From Prevotella sp. UBA1705 (GTDB taxonomy: Bacteria > Bacteroidota > Bacteroidia > Bacteroidales > Bacteroidaceae): a DNA stretch of 34,506 nucleotides. Of this stretch, positions 23,994-31,030 are shown one piece after another (position 1 is the first letter of the stretch; the number at the start of each line of letters is the position of its first letter). Made by a program: the position numbers and the translations under genes. The stretch lies in the NCBI GenBank assembly GCA_002317385.1, contig DCJH01000005.1:17901-52406 (forward strand), read 5' to 3'. A model generated the notes under the pieces. The model did not search any database and had not been told where the DNA came from. It was given only the letters and a program-made list of their open reading frames with translations.

Positions 23994-24083
23994 CCAGCCC
24001 CTTTCATTCTCGTTCCCAGCCCTTTCAAGCTCGCTCCCCAGCCCTTTCATTTTCGCTTCCCGCCCCTTTCATTCTTGCTTTCC
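23994..24083. repeat. Degenerate tandem repeat, about four units of 21-23 bp
   Basis: Four units of the form CCAGCCCCTTTCATTCTCGTT (about 21-23 bp) lie side by side, differing at a few positions. They sit in an unusually C-rich stretch between the terminator at 23976 and the next promoter. A 78-codon open frame across it is a by-product of the repeats. No hairpin was seen within a unit. Confidence 0.7.
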
Positions 24084-24170
24084 CTGTCCCCGTCTGCCGC
24101 CATAATATGGCGGCCTCTCCCCCCTCGTCTCTCCCCCTCTCCCTTCAGGCCCTAATCCTCCCGCCTTTCG

Positions 24171-24219
24171 GTAGTAATCGCCATGCCTTGAAGTACTAAT
24201 CGCATCGCGATTAGGTACT
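24171..24219. repeat. GTAGTAATCG-type palindrome
   Basis: GTAGTAATCG (24171-24180) is followed by an inverted repeat in which CTAATCGC (24196-24203) pairs with GCGATTAG (24207-24214), extended by AGTA/TACT with one bulge. It resembles the cluster at 5386-5454. Confidence 0.6.
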
Positions 24220-24325
24220 CCTTCCAGAGCCCTCTCCAAGCCCCCTCATTCCGCCCTCTTCCCTGTCAAAACCCTAACATAGCTTATATAATACCGCAAA
24301 ACAATAGCATTCAAAATATTTTTTG

Positions 24326-24333
24326 TATCTTTG
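24326..24333 (+). promoter_or_regulatory. -7 box of the PqqD/HPrK-like operon
   Basis: TATCTTTG matches TAnnTTTG. It predicts a start of transcription near 24341 and a leader of about 20 nt to the first ATG at 24361. Confidence 0.6.
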
Positions 24334-24360
24334 CAGCTGTTCGAACATAAACATGACATC

Positions 24361-24792
24361 ATGATGCAACTGAAAAAATACATCCTGTGCGCAGTGATGA
24401 TGCTCGTTTCCATGGGCATCTCAGCCGAAAACCGACAGCAGACCGTGTATCTCTATGGCTTTGCCGCCTCGTTCAACGACTCCACGGTCTACTTCACCGA
24501 GATTCAGCAGATGGACTCGGCCTACGTCGACTCGAAGACCAAATTCCTCTATAGCCGCAGCAACTACTCCTACCAGTTACACGACTACCTCGTGGCACAG
24601 GGCATCAAGACTCCCACCTGCATCACCTCGTTTGCCCTCAACCGCAAGGATGCCGAGAAGAAATATCTTGCTCTGCGCAAGCGCTACCTGGGCGGAGGAC
24701 ACTACGACATCAGGTACCTGAAGGAATCCGACTTCAGATTTCTCCCCATCAAACCCGAATCAGAGCCTGAACCCACCTCCTCTAAGAAATAG
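24361..24792 (+). CDS. Small exported protein of unknown function
   Basis: A 143-residue protein (or 142 if the second ATG at 24364 is used) with a signal peptide (QLKKYILCAVMMLVSMGISA), cleavage probably after SA at about residue 22. The mature part has TVYLYGFAASFNDSTVYFTE, DSAYVDSKTKFLYSRSNYSY, a basic helix around KDAEKKYLALRKRYLGGG and an acidic/Lys tail. It has a single Cys in the mature part and no lipobox. No known domain was recognised, though I believe similar proteins occur widely in Bacteroidales. Its promoter is directly upstream, so upstream in-frame codons are not used. The next gene starts 2 bp after its stop, so it heads a tight operon. Confidence 0.85.
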   Translation: MMQLKKYILCAVMMLVSMGISAENRQQTVYLYGFAASFNDSTVYFTEIQQMDSAYVDSKTKFLYSRSNYSYQLHDYLVAQGIKTPTCITSFALNRKDAEKKYLALRKRYLGGGHYDIRYLKESDFRFLPIKPESEPEPTSSKK

Positions 24793-24794
24793 GC

Positions 24795-25694
24795 ATGGTA
24801 GACTACAGCGTCCATCATTTCCGGATAGCCGAGTTTTATATCCGCATCCTCTTCAAGGCCAACGGGCGCAACGACATGCGTCTCATCCCCTCGCTTGAGG
24901 CTTTCCGCATCGACGAACCCGCCGACGAGCAGCCCCTGCTCCAGCTCCATGTGGACGATACGCTCCAGCCAGTGGCCAAAGTCCGCCGCGAGCGCATCAA
25001 AGTGTTCGACACGGGCAATGGCGACACGGTGGTAGACCGCATAGACGACGGCGGATACCAATACATCATACGCGATATCAAGGGGGCCGACTGCGGCCTG
25101 CTCATCACCAACAAGGAGTTCGACCAGTGCCACTGCGCCCTCAACGGCAACTACAACATGCGCTGCTTCGCGCTCAACAATGCGCTGATGCTCACCTTCG
25201 CGTTTGCTGCAAGCCGCCTGCAGACGGTGCTCATCCATGCCTCGCTGGTGCGCCAGCATGACTATGGCTATGCGTTCATCGCCAAGAGCGGCACCGGAAA
25301 GTCTACCCAGGTGAGCATGTGGCTGCGCTATCTGCCGGGCTGCGACCTCATGAACGACGACAATCCCATTGTGCGAATCATCGATGGCGAGCCCTATATC
25401 TACGGTAGTCCGTGGAGCGGCAAGACGCCCTGCTACCGCAATGTGAAGGCGCGCCTCGGAGCCATCACACGCATCGACCGACAGCCCGAGAACAGTGTCG
25501 ACAAGATGTCGCCCGTAGAGGCCTTCGCCTCACTGCTCCCTTCGTGCTCATCGATGAAGTGGGACCCCGTGATTTTCAACAACATCTGCGACACGGTGAC
25601 CCGTTTGGTCGAGACCACGGGCATCTACACGCTCCACTGCCTGCCCAACCGCGAGGCGGCCGAAGTGTGCCACCGTGCCATCAGCAAAGCCTGA
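24795..25694 (+). CDS. HPr-kinase-like P-loop protein
   Basis: A 299-residue cytoplasmic protein. The C-terminal half resembles the kinase domain of HPr kinase/PEP carboxykinase-like proteins: ALMLTFAFAASR, HASLV, the P-loop FIAKSGTGKST (Lys169), the acidic motif DLMNDDNPIVR (184-194) and YGSPWSGKTPCYRN (203-215). This pattern is typical of the HPrK-like proteins found in RiPP and lasso-peptide gene clusters rather than of true HPr kinase. The first ~120 residues have no recognised domain. It begins 2 bp after the exported-protein gene and ends 13 bp before the S24/S26 peptidase gene. Its substrate is unknown; phosphorylation of a peptide or carrier is inference. Confidence 0.85.
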   Translation: MVDYSVHHFRIAEFYIRILFKANGRNDMRLIPSLEAFRIDEPADEQPLLQLHVDDTLQPVAKVRRERIKVFDTGNGDTVVDRIDDGGYQYIIRDIKGADCGLLITNKEFDQCHCALNGNYNMRCFALNNALMLTFAFAASRLQTVLIHASLVRQHDYGYAFIAKSGTGKSTQVSMWLRYLPGCDLMNDDNPIVRIIDGEPYIYGSPWSGKTPCYRNVKARLGAITRIDRQPENSVDKMSPVEAFASLLPSCSSMKWDPVIFNNICDTVTRLVETTGIYTLHCLPNREAAEVCHRAISKA

Positions 25695-25707
25695 GAGAGA
25701 AATCATC

Positions 25708-26229
25708 ATGAGTGAAGGATTCAAGACCGAGACCCGCGAGGAGATTCTCCAACGCATGCGCGACCCGCTGGAACTGCAGTTTCCCAACGAGCAGCTCATC
25801 CCCGAGATCATCAGGTTTCTGGAGGAGGGCCACACCGTCACGCTACGACTACGGGGCTTCTCCATGCGCCCGTTTCTCGAAGACGACCGCGACAGGGCCC
25901 TCCTGACCCTCGCCACCAATCCCAAGGTGGGCGACCCCGTGCTGGCCGAGGTGAGTCCGCTGCGCTACGTGCTCCATCGCATCGTGCACATCGAGGGCGA
26001 CCAGGTGACGCTGCGCGGCGACGGAAACATCGGCACCGAGCAGTGTCGGCTCGGCGACGTGAAGGCTGCCGTCATCGGATTCTACCGCAAAGAGCGCGAG
26101 ACGCTCGACCGCACCGATGGCCGCAAATGGCGCATCTACTCGTGGATATGGACCCGCCTGCTGCCCGTGAGACGCTATCTGCTGGCCGCCTACCGCCGAA
26201 TATGGATACCAAGCTTCGGTCCAATGTAA
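25708..26229 (+). CDS. S24/S26 (signal-peptidase-like) serine peptidase, soluble
   Basis: A 173-residue protein. The nucleophile Ser52 lies in RGFSMRPF, the box typical of signal peptidases and LexA-type peptidases. His90 in YVLHRIV fills the place of the general base of SipW/ER-type signal peptidases, and LRGDGNIG (102-109) matches the GD(N)N box. There is no N-terminal transmembrane anchor; only the C-terminus (WRIYSWIWTRLLPVRRYLLA) is amphipathic or membrane-seeking. This suggests a cytoplasmic or membrane-associated peptidase rather than an export signal peptidase. ATG 25708 is used because it follows the previous stop by 13 bp; an upstream in-frame ATG overlaps the previous gene. Adjacent to a PqqD gene, so leader-peptide cleavage is a tempting but unproven role. 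Confidence 0.85.
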   Translation: MSEGFKTETREEILQRMRDPLELQFPNEQLIPEIIRFLEEGHTVTLRLRGFSMRPFLEDDRDRALLTLATNPKVGDPVLAEVSPLRYVLHRIVHIEGDQVTLRGDGNIGTEQCRLGDVKAAVIGFYRKERETLDRTDGRKWRIYSWIWTRLLPVRRYLLAAYRRIWIPSFGPM

Positions 26230-26249
26230 GCATCAAACACTAAAAGAAT

Positions 26250-26537
26250 ATGAGAGCAAAGAAAGGTTTCAACATACGAAAGGTGTGTGGACAAAACATC
26301 ATCGTGGCTGAAGGCAAGGAAAACATGGACTTCAGCAACATCATCAGCATGAACGAGAGTTCGGCTCTGCTGTGGAATGAGATACAAGGCAAGGACTTCA
26401 CCGTAGAAGAACTGGCTCAGATTCTGATGGACAACTATCAGATTGACGACAATACGCCCCTGCCCCGCGAGCAGGCGATGCACGACGCCGGTGCCGTGGT
26501 GCTGCAATGGCGCGAGAGCGGCATCATCGACGAATAA
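26250..26537 (+). CDS. PqqD-like peptide-binding protein
   Basis: A 95-residue protein matching the PqqD family. After a short strand pair (FNIRKVCGQNIIVAEGKEN) comes the hallmark SMNESSALLWNEIQGKDFTV, then EELAQILMDNYQID and a final helix ending LQWRESGIIDE. In PQQ, lasso-peptide and other RiPP pathways this domain (the RiPP recognition element) binds the leader of a precursor peptide and presents it to modifying enzymes. No radical SAM maturase, lasso cyclase or precursor gene is adjacent. It is the last gene of the operon, 20 bp after the peptidase gene and just before a strong terminator. Confidence 0.9.
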   Translation: MRAKKGFNIRKVCGQNIIVAEGKENMDFSNIISMNESSALLWNEIQGKDFTVEELAQILMDNYQIDDNTPLPREQAMHDAGAVVLQWRESGIIDE

Positions 26538-26554
26538 CCGCCAACCCCACTAAA

Positions 26555-26591
26555 CATGAAAAAAGCCTCTCAACGAGAGGCTTTTTTCATG
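26555..26591. terminator. Bidirectional terminator
   Basis: A 17-bp perfect inverted repeat (26555-26571 with 26575-26591, loop AAC) with GCCTCTC/GAGAGGC core flanked by A6 and T6, so it works on both strands. It ends the PqqD operon and the convergent DUF4861 operon. The last six codons and stop of the DUF4861 gene form one arm and the loop. Confidence 0.93.
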
Positions 26592-27793
26592 ACCGTCACC
26601 AGCGGACGGTCTTGTGATTTCATAAACTCATCGATGCGGAGCTGCCACTCGGCCTGCGTCCTCACATCGTATTCGCTCCAAGCGCTGCCGAAGAAATAGG
26701 TGTAGCGCTCGTTGTTCTTCAGCTTTCGCTTGATGCCGATGGCATGGCCCTCGATGCCGCCCGAGGGCTTGTCATAGAGCAGTTTGCGCGTATCGGCACC
26801 ATGGGGATAGAGCGTTGCCACATACAACTGGAAGCCGTGACGCTCCGGCTGGTCGGTGGGGTCGGCATATTGCACAAAGTTCTTGCCGATGACCACGCTC
26901 TCCTTGTCGGCCGAATGGATCACCACGCCCGAGGCAAGGTCGCGAGGCGTGGTCAGTCCCTCGTACCAAACGGTCATCTTGTTGAAGTTGGAACCCTTGT
27001 CAAGACTTATGATGCGATGCTCCACCACCTGCTCGTCGTTGCCAACTTTCGCCGGGGTGAAGGTCAATTCCACCGTGAAGCGCAGCGGACCGTTGTCCCA
27101 AATCCTGTAGGTCTTGTAGCAATAGGGCAACACCAGCTGCCCATCGTCCATCAGGGCCGGTGCACCACATCCGAGCGTGGGGCCCACGGCGTAGCAGTCG
27201 AGTCCGTTGCCATGGTCGAGATGGAACGTGGAGTGCAGGTCTATCTCACGGTCCTTCTGACCGTTCTGTGCGTTGGCCCACCCCGTGACGTTGCCTTCCA
27301 TATCCTTGTAGTAGCGCTCCGACATGTCGAGCTCCTTGGAATTCTTGGTCCAAACGTCGATGCCATAGCTCTTCTCACCCGTCTTCTGCAAGGCAGGGCC
27401 ATAGACGCGATAGGCGCCGCGGTCGTTTTCCCAGCCGATATCGTCCTTTCGCATCCGATACATCTTACCCTCTACCCACGAGCGAAACACCTCGGGCGTG
27501 CCCGGCGCTATGGAGAAGACGGTCTGCCCGCAGGGCTTCACGGCAGCGTCGATGAGCAGTTTGCGGTCGTAGGTCACCTGATAGGTCACCTGCTGGCCTA
27601 TGCTGTTTCTCACAACAAACGTCTGCCCCTCAGCCAGATCCAATTGTCGGAGCACACTGTCTACACTCAGTTCCACGAGTTCCTGGCGCTGAAACGGCTC
27701 GTCGTTGTGCACCGTCACCGTCAGTTCCGAGGCCCAGCTGCCCATGGGCAGGGCCATCAGGAGGGCAAGAGAGAATATCGATTTCAATATCAT
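26570..27793 (-). CDS. DUF4861 family exported protein, copy A
   Basis: A 407-residue protein with a signal peptide (MILKSIFSLALLMALPMGSW, cleavage near WAS|EL at about residue 22). The body matches DUF4861, a beta-rich domain frequent in Bacteroidota: DDIGWENDRGAYRVYGPAL, GNGLDCYAVGPTLGCGAPAL, PLRFTVELTFTPAKVG and HGFQLYVATLYP. It is a distant paralogue of the gene at 32041-33252. Enzymatic function is unknown; the aromatic and Asp/Glu-rich conserved patches would suit carbohydrate binding or processing, but this is a guess. Its ATG lies 16 bp downstream of DPP4, so the two are cotranscribed. Its stop codon lies in the loop region of the shared terminator. Confidence 0.85.
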   Translation of the reverse strand: MILKSIFSLALLMALPMGSWASELTVTVHNDEPFQRQELVELSVDSVLRQLDLAEGQTFVVRNSIGQQVTYQVTYDRKLLIDAAVKPCGQTVFSIAPGTPEVFRSWVEGKMYRMRKDDIGWENDRGAYRVYGPALQKTGEKSYGIDVWTKNSKELDMSERYYKDMEGNVTGWANAQNGQKDREIDLHSTFHLDHGNGLDCYAVGPTLGCGAPALMDDGQLVLPYCYKTYRIWDNGPLRFTVELTFTPAKVGNDEQVVEHRIISLDKGSNFNKMTVWYEGLTTPRDLASGVVIHSADKESVVIGKNFVQYADPTDQPERHGFQLYVATLYPHGADTRKLLYDKPSGGIEGHAIGIKRKLKNNERYTYFFGSAWSEYDVRTQAEWQLRIDEFMKSQDRPLVTVMKKASR

Positions 27794-27809
27794 GGGATAG
27801 GGTTTGGAT

Positions 27810-30020
27810 TTATTTGTTCATGAGATGCTCCTCAAACCACGACGTGATCTGGCGGAGAAGATGGTTGCGCGTGTTGCCGCCGAAGATGCTGTGGTTGCGG
27901 TTGGTGTAGTAGTTTTCCTTGAAATCCTTATCAGCCTGCACCAGTGCCTCGGCATATTCGAAGGAGTTCTGCGGATGCACGTTATCGTCGGCCACGCCAT
28001 GACACAACAGCAACGCGCCGCTCAACTTGTCGGCCCGGGTAATGGGGTTGTCGTCATATCCCTCCGGATTCTCCTTCGGCGTGCGCATATAGCGCTCGGT
28101 ATAGACCGTGTCGTAGAAGCGATAGCTGGTGGGCGGAGCCACAGAGACACCGGCCTTGAACACCTGGCGGCCTTCGCTCATGCTCATCAGCGTGCAGAAG
28201 CCGCCGTAAGACCAGCCCCAGATACCGATGTTGTCTTTGTCTACATAGGGCTGTTTGGCCATGTAGAGCGCGGTCTCCACCTGGTCTTTGGCCTCCATGT
28301 TGCCCAGACGCTGGTAGGTGCACTTCTCAAACTCGGCGCCACGGGCACCGGTTCCTCGTCCGTCCACGCACACCACGATAAATCCCCGCTGCGCGAGATA
28401 CTCGTCGAAGGCACCTCCCTGCCCCATCGAGCCCACATTCCACGAGTTCACCACCTGCTGACTGCCGGGCCCGCTATACTGGAACAGGATGACGGGATAG
28501 CGCTTACCGCTGTTGAAATCGGCCGGTTTGAGCATCCATCCGTCCAGTTTCACACCCTCGGAAGTGGTGAATGAGAACTGCTCCTTGGGGGCCCAGCCAT
28601 AGCGCTGGGTCTTTTCCTTCAGTTCGTTGTTATCGAGATGGGTGGCTATCACCTTGCCGTTGTTGTCACGCGTGGTATAGACGTAGGGCGTGTTCATATC
28701 GCTCCACGTGTTGACGAAATACTTGTAGTCGCCCGAGAAGATGGCGGTGTTCCAGCCCTCCTTATCGGTGAGCCGCTCGGTCTTGCCGTTCCTGTGCGAC
28801 ACATAGACCTGACGGTCGTGCGGATTGAGTGCCGCAGCCTGATAATAGACGTCGCCCGTGGCCTCGTCGTAGCCATAGACGTCTGTAATATCGAAGTTTC
28901 CTTCGCCTATCTTGCGCACCTGCTGTCCATTATGATTGTACAGATAGAGGTGCATATATCCGTCGCGGTCTGAGGGCAAGAGGATATAGTCCTTGCCCAT
29001 ACGGATAGACTCCATCGACTCTTCCTTCACATATCGGGGCACGCTCTCCTTGATGAGCAGCTGCGCCACGGTGCTGCGCGGATTGACAGCATAGAGGTTC
29101 AGCTCGTCCTGATGGCGGTTCATGGTGTAGACCATCACCCTGTCGGCATCCTTCGTGGGCAATATGCGGGGCATGTAGCCGTCCTTAGCGAGGGGCACTT
29201 CGAGTTTCTGCGTGCGATGACTCTTGATGTCATAGCTCCACGCTGATACCATGGAGTTGTCTTCTCCGGCCTTGGGATACTTGTAGCTGTAGCTTCCAGG
29301 ATAGGTGGCGAAGTCGGTCTTCTCGGGCGAGAGACCCTTGAACATCTGCAGACTGTACTGCTTCACGGCCGACTCGTCGTAGCGTATCCAGCAGATCATG
29401 GTGCCATCGGCATTGAAAGTCATAGACTGGCTGGTAGAGAACTCCTCCTCGTTCACCCAGTCGGGTATGCCATTGATTACCTCATTGAACTTCCCATCCT
29501 TCGTCACCTGGCTCTCGCTGTTGTCGTAGAGGAGCTTCACGAGGAAGATATTGTTGTCTCTCACAAACGCCACCTGGTTGCCATCGGGCGACCATACGGG
29601 GCTTTGCTGCGGGCCTCCGTCGGAGAGTCGCTCCAGCTTGCGGCTCTGTATGGTGTAGATGAGGTATTGGGCCTTGTTAGAGCGGCGGTAGACCTGTTGC
29701 GTCTGGGTACGGATGAGCATGCGCTTGCCGTCGGGCGACATGAGATAACCGTCGAAATCGTCGATCTTCTCGCCCTGTGTGTTGTTCACGTCAAACAGCA
29801 CAGCCGTCTGCTTGCCGGTCTTGAAAGAGTATTGTACTATCTGACTTCCGTCCAAGGAAATCTGTGCATACTGGTCGGTTCCCTCCAATGGATCGATGCC
29901 GCTGATGCGCTTGGCAGCGAAATCGCCCTGGGTAATCGACTTCAAAGTCATTTTCTCAGAAGCCGAGACACTGGCCGTGGCCATGAGAAGCGCAGCGCAC
30001 ATAATGATGAGTTGATGCAT
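27810..30020 (-). CDS. Dipeptidyl peptidase IV (S9B)
   Basis: A 736-residue exported serine peptidase that releases X-Pro (and X-Ala) dipeptides. A signal peptide (about residues 1-20, ending SVSA) precedes an eight-bladed beta-propeller (to about residue 470) and the alpha/beta-hydrolase domain. The triad is Ser604 (GWSYGGF), Asp678 (GVADDNVHP) and His710 (NRNHSIF). The N-terminus anchor DWVNEEEF (Glu191/192) corresponds to the double-Glu motif that gives dipeptidyl specificity. The set is complete, so the enzyme should be active. It is the first gene of an operon with DUF4861, divergent from the radical SAM gene. With the DPP5-like fragment at the left edge it is the second dipeptide-releasing S9 enzyme in the window. 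Confidence 0.96.
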   Translation of the reverse strand: MHQLIIMCAALLMATASVSASEKMTLKSITQGDFAAKRISGIDPLEGTDQYAQISLDGSQIVQYSFKTGKQTAVLFDVNNTQGEKIDDFDGYLMSPDGKRMLIRTQTQQVYRRSNKAQYLIYTIQSRKLERLSDGGPQQSPVWSPDGNQVAFVRDNNIFLVKLLYDNSESQVTKDGKFNEVINGIPDWVNEEEFSTSQSMTFNADGTMICWIRYDESAVKQYSLQMFKGLSPEKTDFATYPGSYSYKYPKAGEDNSMVSAWSYDIKSHRTQKLEVPLAKDGYMPRILPTKDADRVMVYTMNRHQDELNLYAVNPRSTVAQLLIKESVPRYVKEESMESIRMGKDYILLPSDRDGYMHLYLYNHNGQQVRKIGEGNFDITDVYGYDEATGDVYYQAAALNPHDRQVYVSHRNGKTERLTDKEGWNTAIFSGDYKYFVNTWSDMNTPYVYTTRDNNGKVIATHLDNNELKEKTQRYGWAPKEQFSFTTSEGVKLDGWMLKPADFNSGKRYPVILFQYSGPGSQQVVNSWNVGSMGQGGAFDEYLAQRGFIVVCVDGRGTGARGAEFEKCTYQRLGNMEAKDQVETALYMAKQPYVDKDNIGIWGWSYGGFCTLMSMSEGRQVFKAGVSVAPPTSYRFYDTVYTERYMRTPKENPEGYDDNPITRADKLSGALLLCHGVADDNVHPQNSFEYAEALVQADKDFKENYYTNRNHSIFGGNTRNHLLRQITSWFEEHLMNK

Positions 30021-30051
30021 TGATAAACGAATTTTTCATTTCTTATTGTTG

Positions 30052-30059
30052 CAAAGTTA
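30052..30059 (-). promoter_or_regulatory. -7 box of DPP4 operon
   Basis: TAACTTTG on the minus strand matches TAnnTTTG, 31 nt before the DPP4 ATG. It lies back-to-back with the plus-strand box at 30072-30079, so the divergent promoters may compete. Confidence 0.6.
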
Positions 30060-30071
30060 GACAATTTTGGC

Positions 30072-30079
30072 TAAATTTG
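30072..30079 (+). promoter_or_regulatory. -7 box of radical SAM gene
   Basis: TAAATTTG matches TAnnTTTG, giving a leader of about 60 nt to the ATG at 30146. It is only 12 bp from the minus-strand box of DPP4. Confidence 0.5.
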
Positions 30080-30145
30080 CAATAAGATTTTGTATAAATC
30101 ATGACAAAATCTTAGAAACATTTGTTCATTTAGACCCATATTTTC

Positions 30146-31030
30146 ATGGAATATCGCGACTTCGGCACATGGATCAGACAACAGTTTCCCTACCGCGTGC
30201 AGAAACTTTCGGTAGATGCCGGATTCACCTGTCCCAACCGCGACGGACATATTTCGACCGGAGGGTGCACGTTTTGCGATAACCGGACGTTCAGCCCCTC
30301 GTTCTGCGACCGCCAGAAATCGGTGGCCGAGCAGCTGGAACGGGGCAAGGCTTTCTTTGCCCGCAAATACCCTACGATGAAATATCTGGCCTATTTCCAA
30401 TCGTTCACCAATACCTATGCCGGCCTCGAAACACTCCGCAGCATGTATGAAGCCGCCCTGCAGGTGGAAGATATCGTGGGCATTGTCATCGGCACACGGC
30501 CCGACTGCATGAGCGATGAGCTGCTCGACTATCTCGAAGAACTCAACAGCTGCACCTTCCTCATCGTGGAATATGGCATCGAATCGGCCAACGACGACAC
30601 GCTGCGGCGCATCAACCGCGGCCACGACTTTGCCTGTAGCCGCGACGCCGTGGTGCGCACCCACGAGCGGGGCATACTCACCGGCGGACATGTTATCCTC
30701 GGACTGCCGGGCGAAGATGCTGCCGAGAGCCTGCGCCAGGCACCCATCATCTCCGACCTTCCGCTCGACATCCTCAAGATTCACCAGCTGCAGATCATCC
30801 GAGGCACGGCTCTCGCCCGCCAATATGCACAGCAACCTTTCCATCTCTACACAGTGGAGGAATACATAGACCTGATTATTGGCTACGTGGAAAGGCTCAG
30901 GCCAGATCTCGTGCTCGAACGATTCGTGAGCCAAAGTCCGCCAGACTTGCTCATTGCGCCCAAGTGGGGATTGAAAAACTATGAGTTTACCAATCTGCTG
31001 AACAATCGTTTCAGGGAATTGCGGGGATAG
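30146..31030 (+). CDS. Radical SAM protein, YhcC/TIGR01212 family
   Basis: A 294-residue cytoplasmic radical SAM protein. The iron-sulfur cluster motif is the family's wide variant: CPNRDG, then GGCTFCDNRTFSP (C-x11/12-C-x2-C). Other hallmarks are YFQSFTNTYAGLETLRSMY, GTRPDC, VEYGIESANDDTLRRINRGH and HVILGLPGEDAAE. TIGR01212 members (E. coli YhcC) have no established reaction, and a role in RNA or cofactor modification has been suggested only by analogy. It is not adjacent to the PqqD operon (3.6 kb away, opposite side of DPP4), so pairing with it is not supported. Its stop codon abuts the stop of the convergent GldB-like gene. Confidence 0.94.
   Translation: MEYRDFGTWIRQQFPYRVQKLSVDAGFTCPNRDGHISTGGCTFCDNRTFSPSFCDRQKSVAEQLERGKAFFARKYPTMKYLAYFQSFTNTYAGLETLRSMYEAALQVEDIVGIVIGTRPDCMSDELLDYLEELNSCTFLIVEYGIESANDDTLRRINRGHDFACSRDAVVRTHERGILTGGHVILGLPGEDAAESLRQAPIISDLPLDILKIHQLQIIRGTALARQYAQQPFHLYTVEEYIDLIIGYVERLRPDLVLERFVSQSPPDLLIAPKWGLKNYEFTNLLNNRFRELRG

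Noticed and set aside
23963..24199. 78-codon open frame across the C-rich tandem repeats
   Set aside because: Begins inside a terminator stem and its Ser/Pro/Phe-rich sequence follows from the repeats.
30146..31030. Radical SAM protein as the maturase of the PqqD operon
   Set aside because: It belongs to the YhcC/TIGR01212 type, lacks a SPASM-type C-terminal Cys cluster, and is separated from the PqqD operon by a convergent operon and 3.6 kb.
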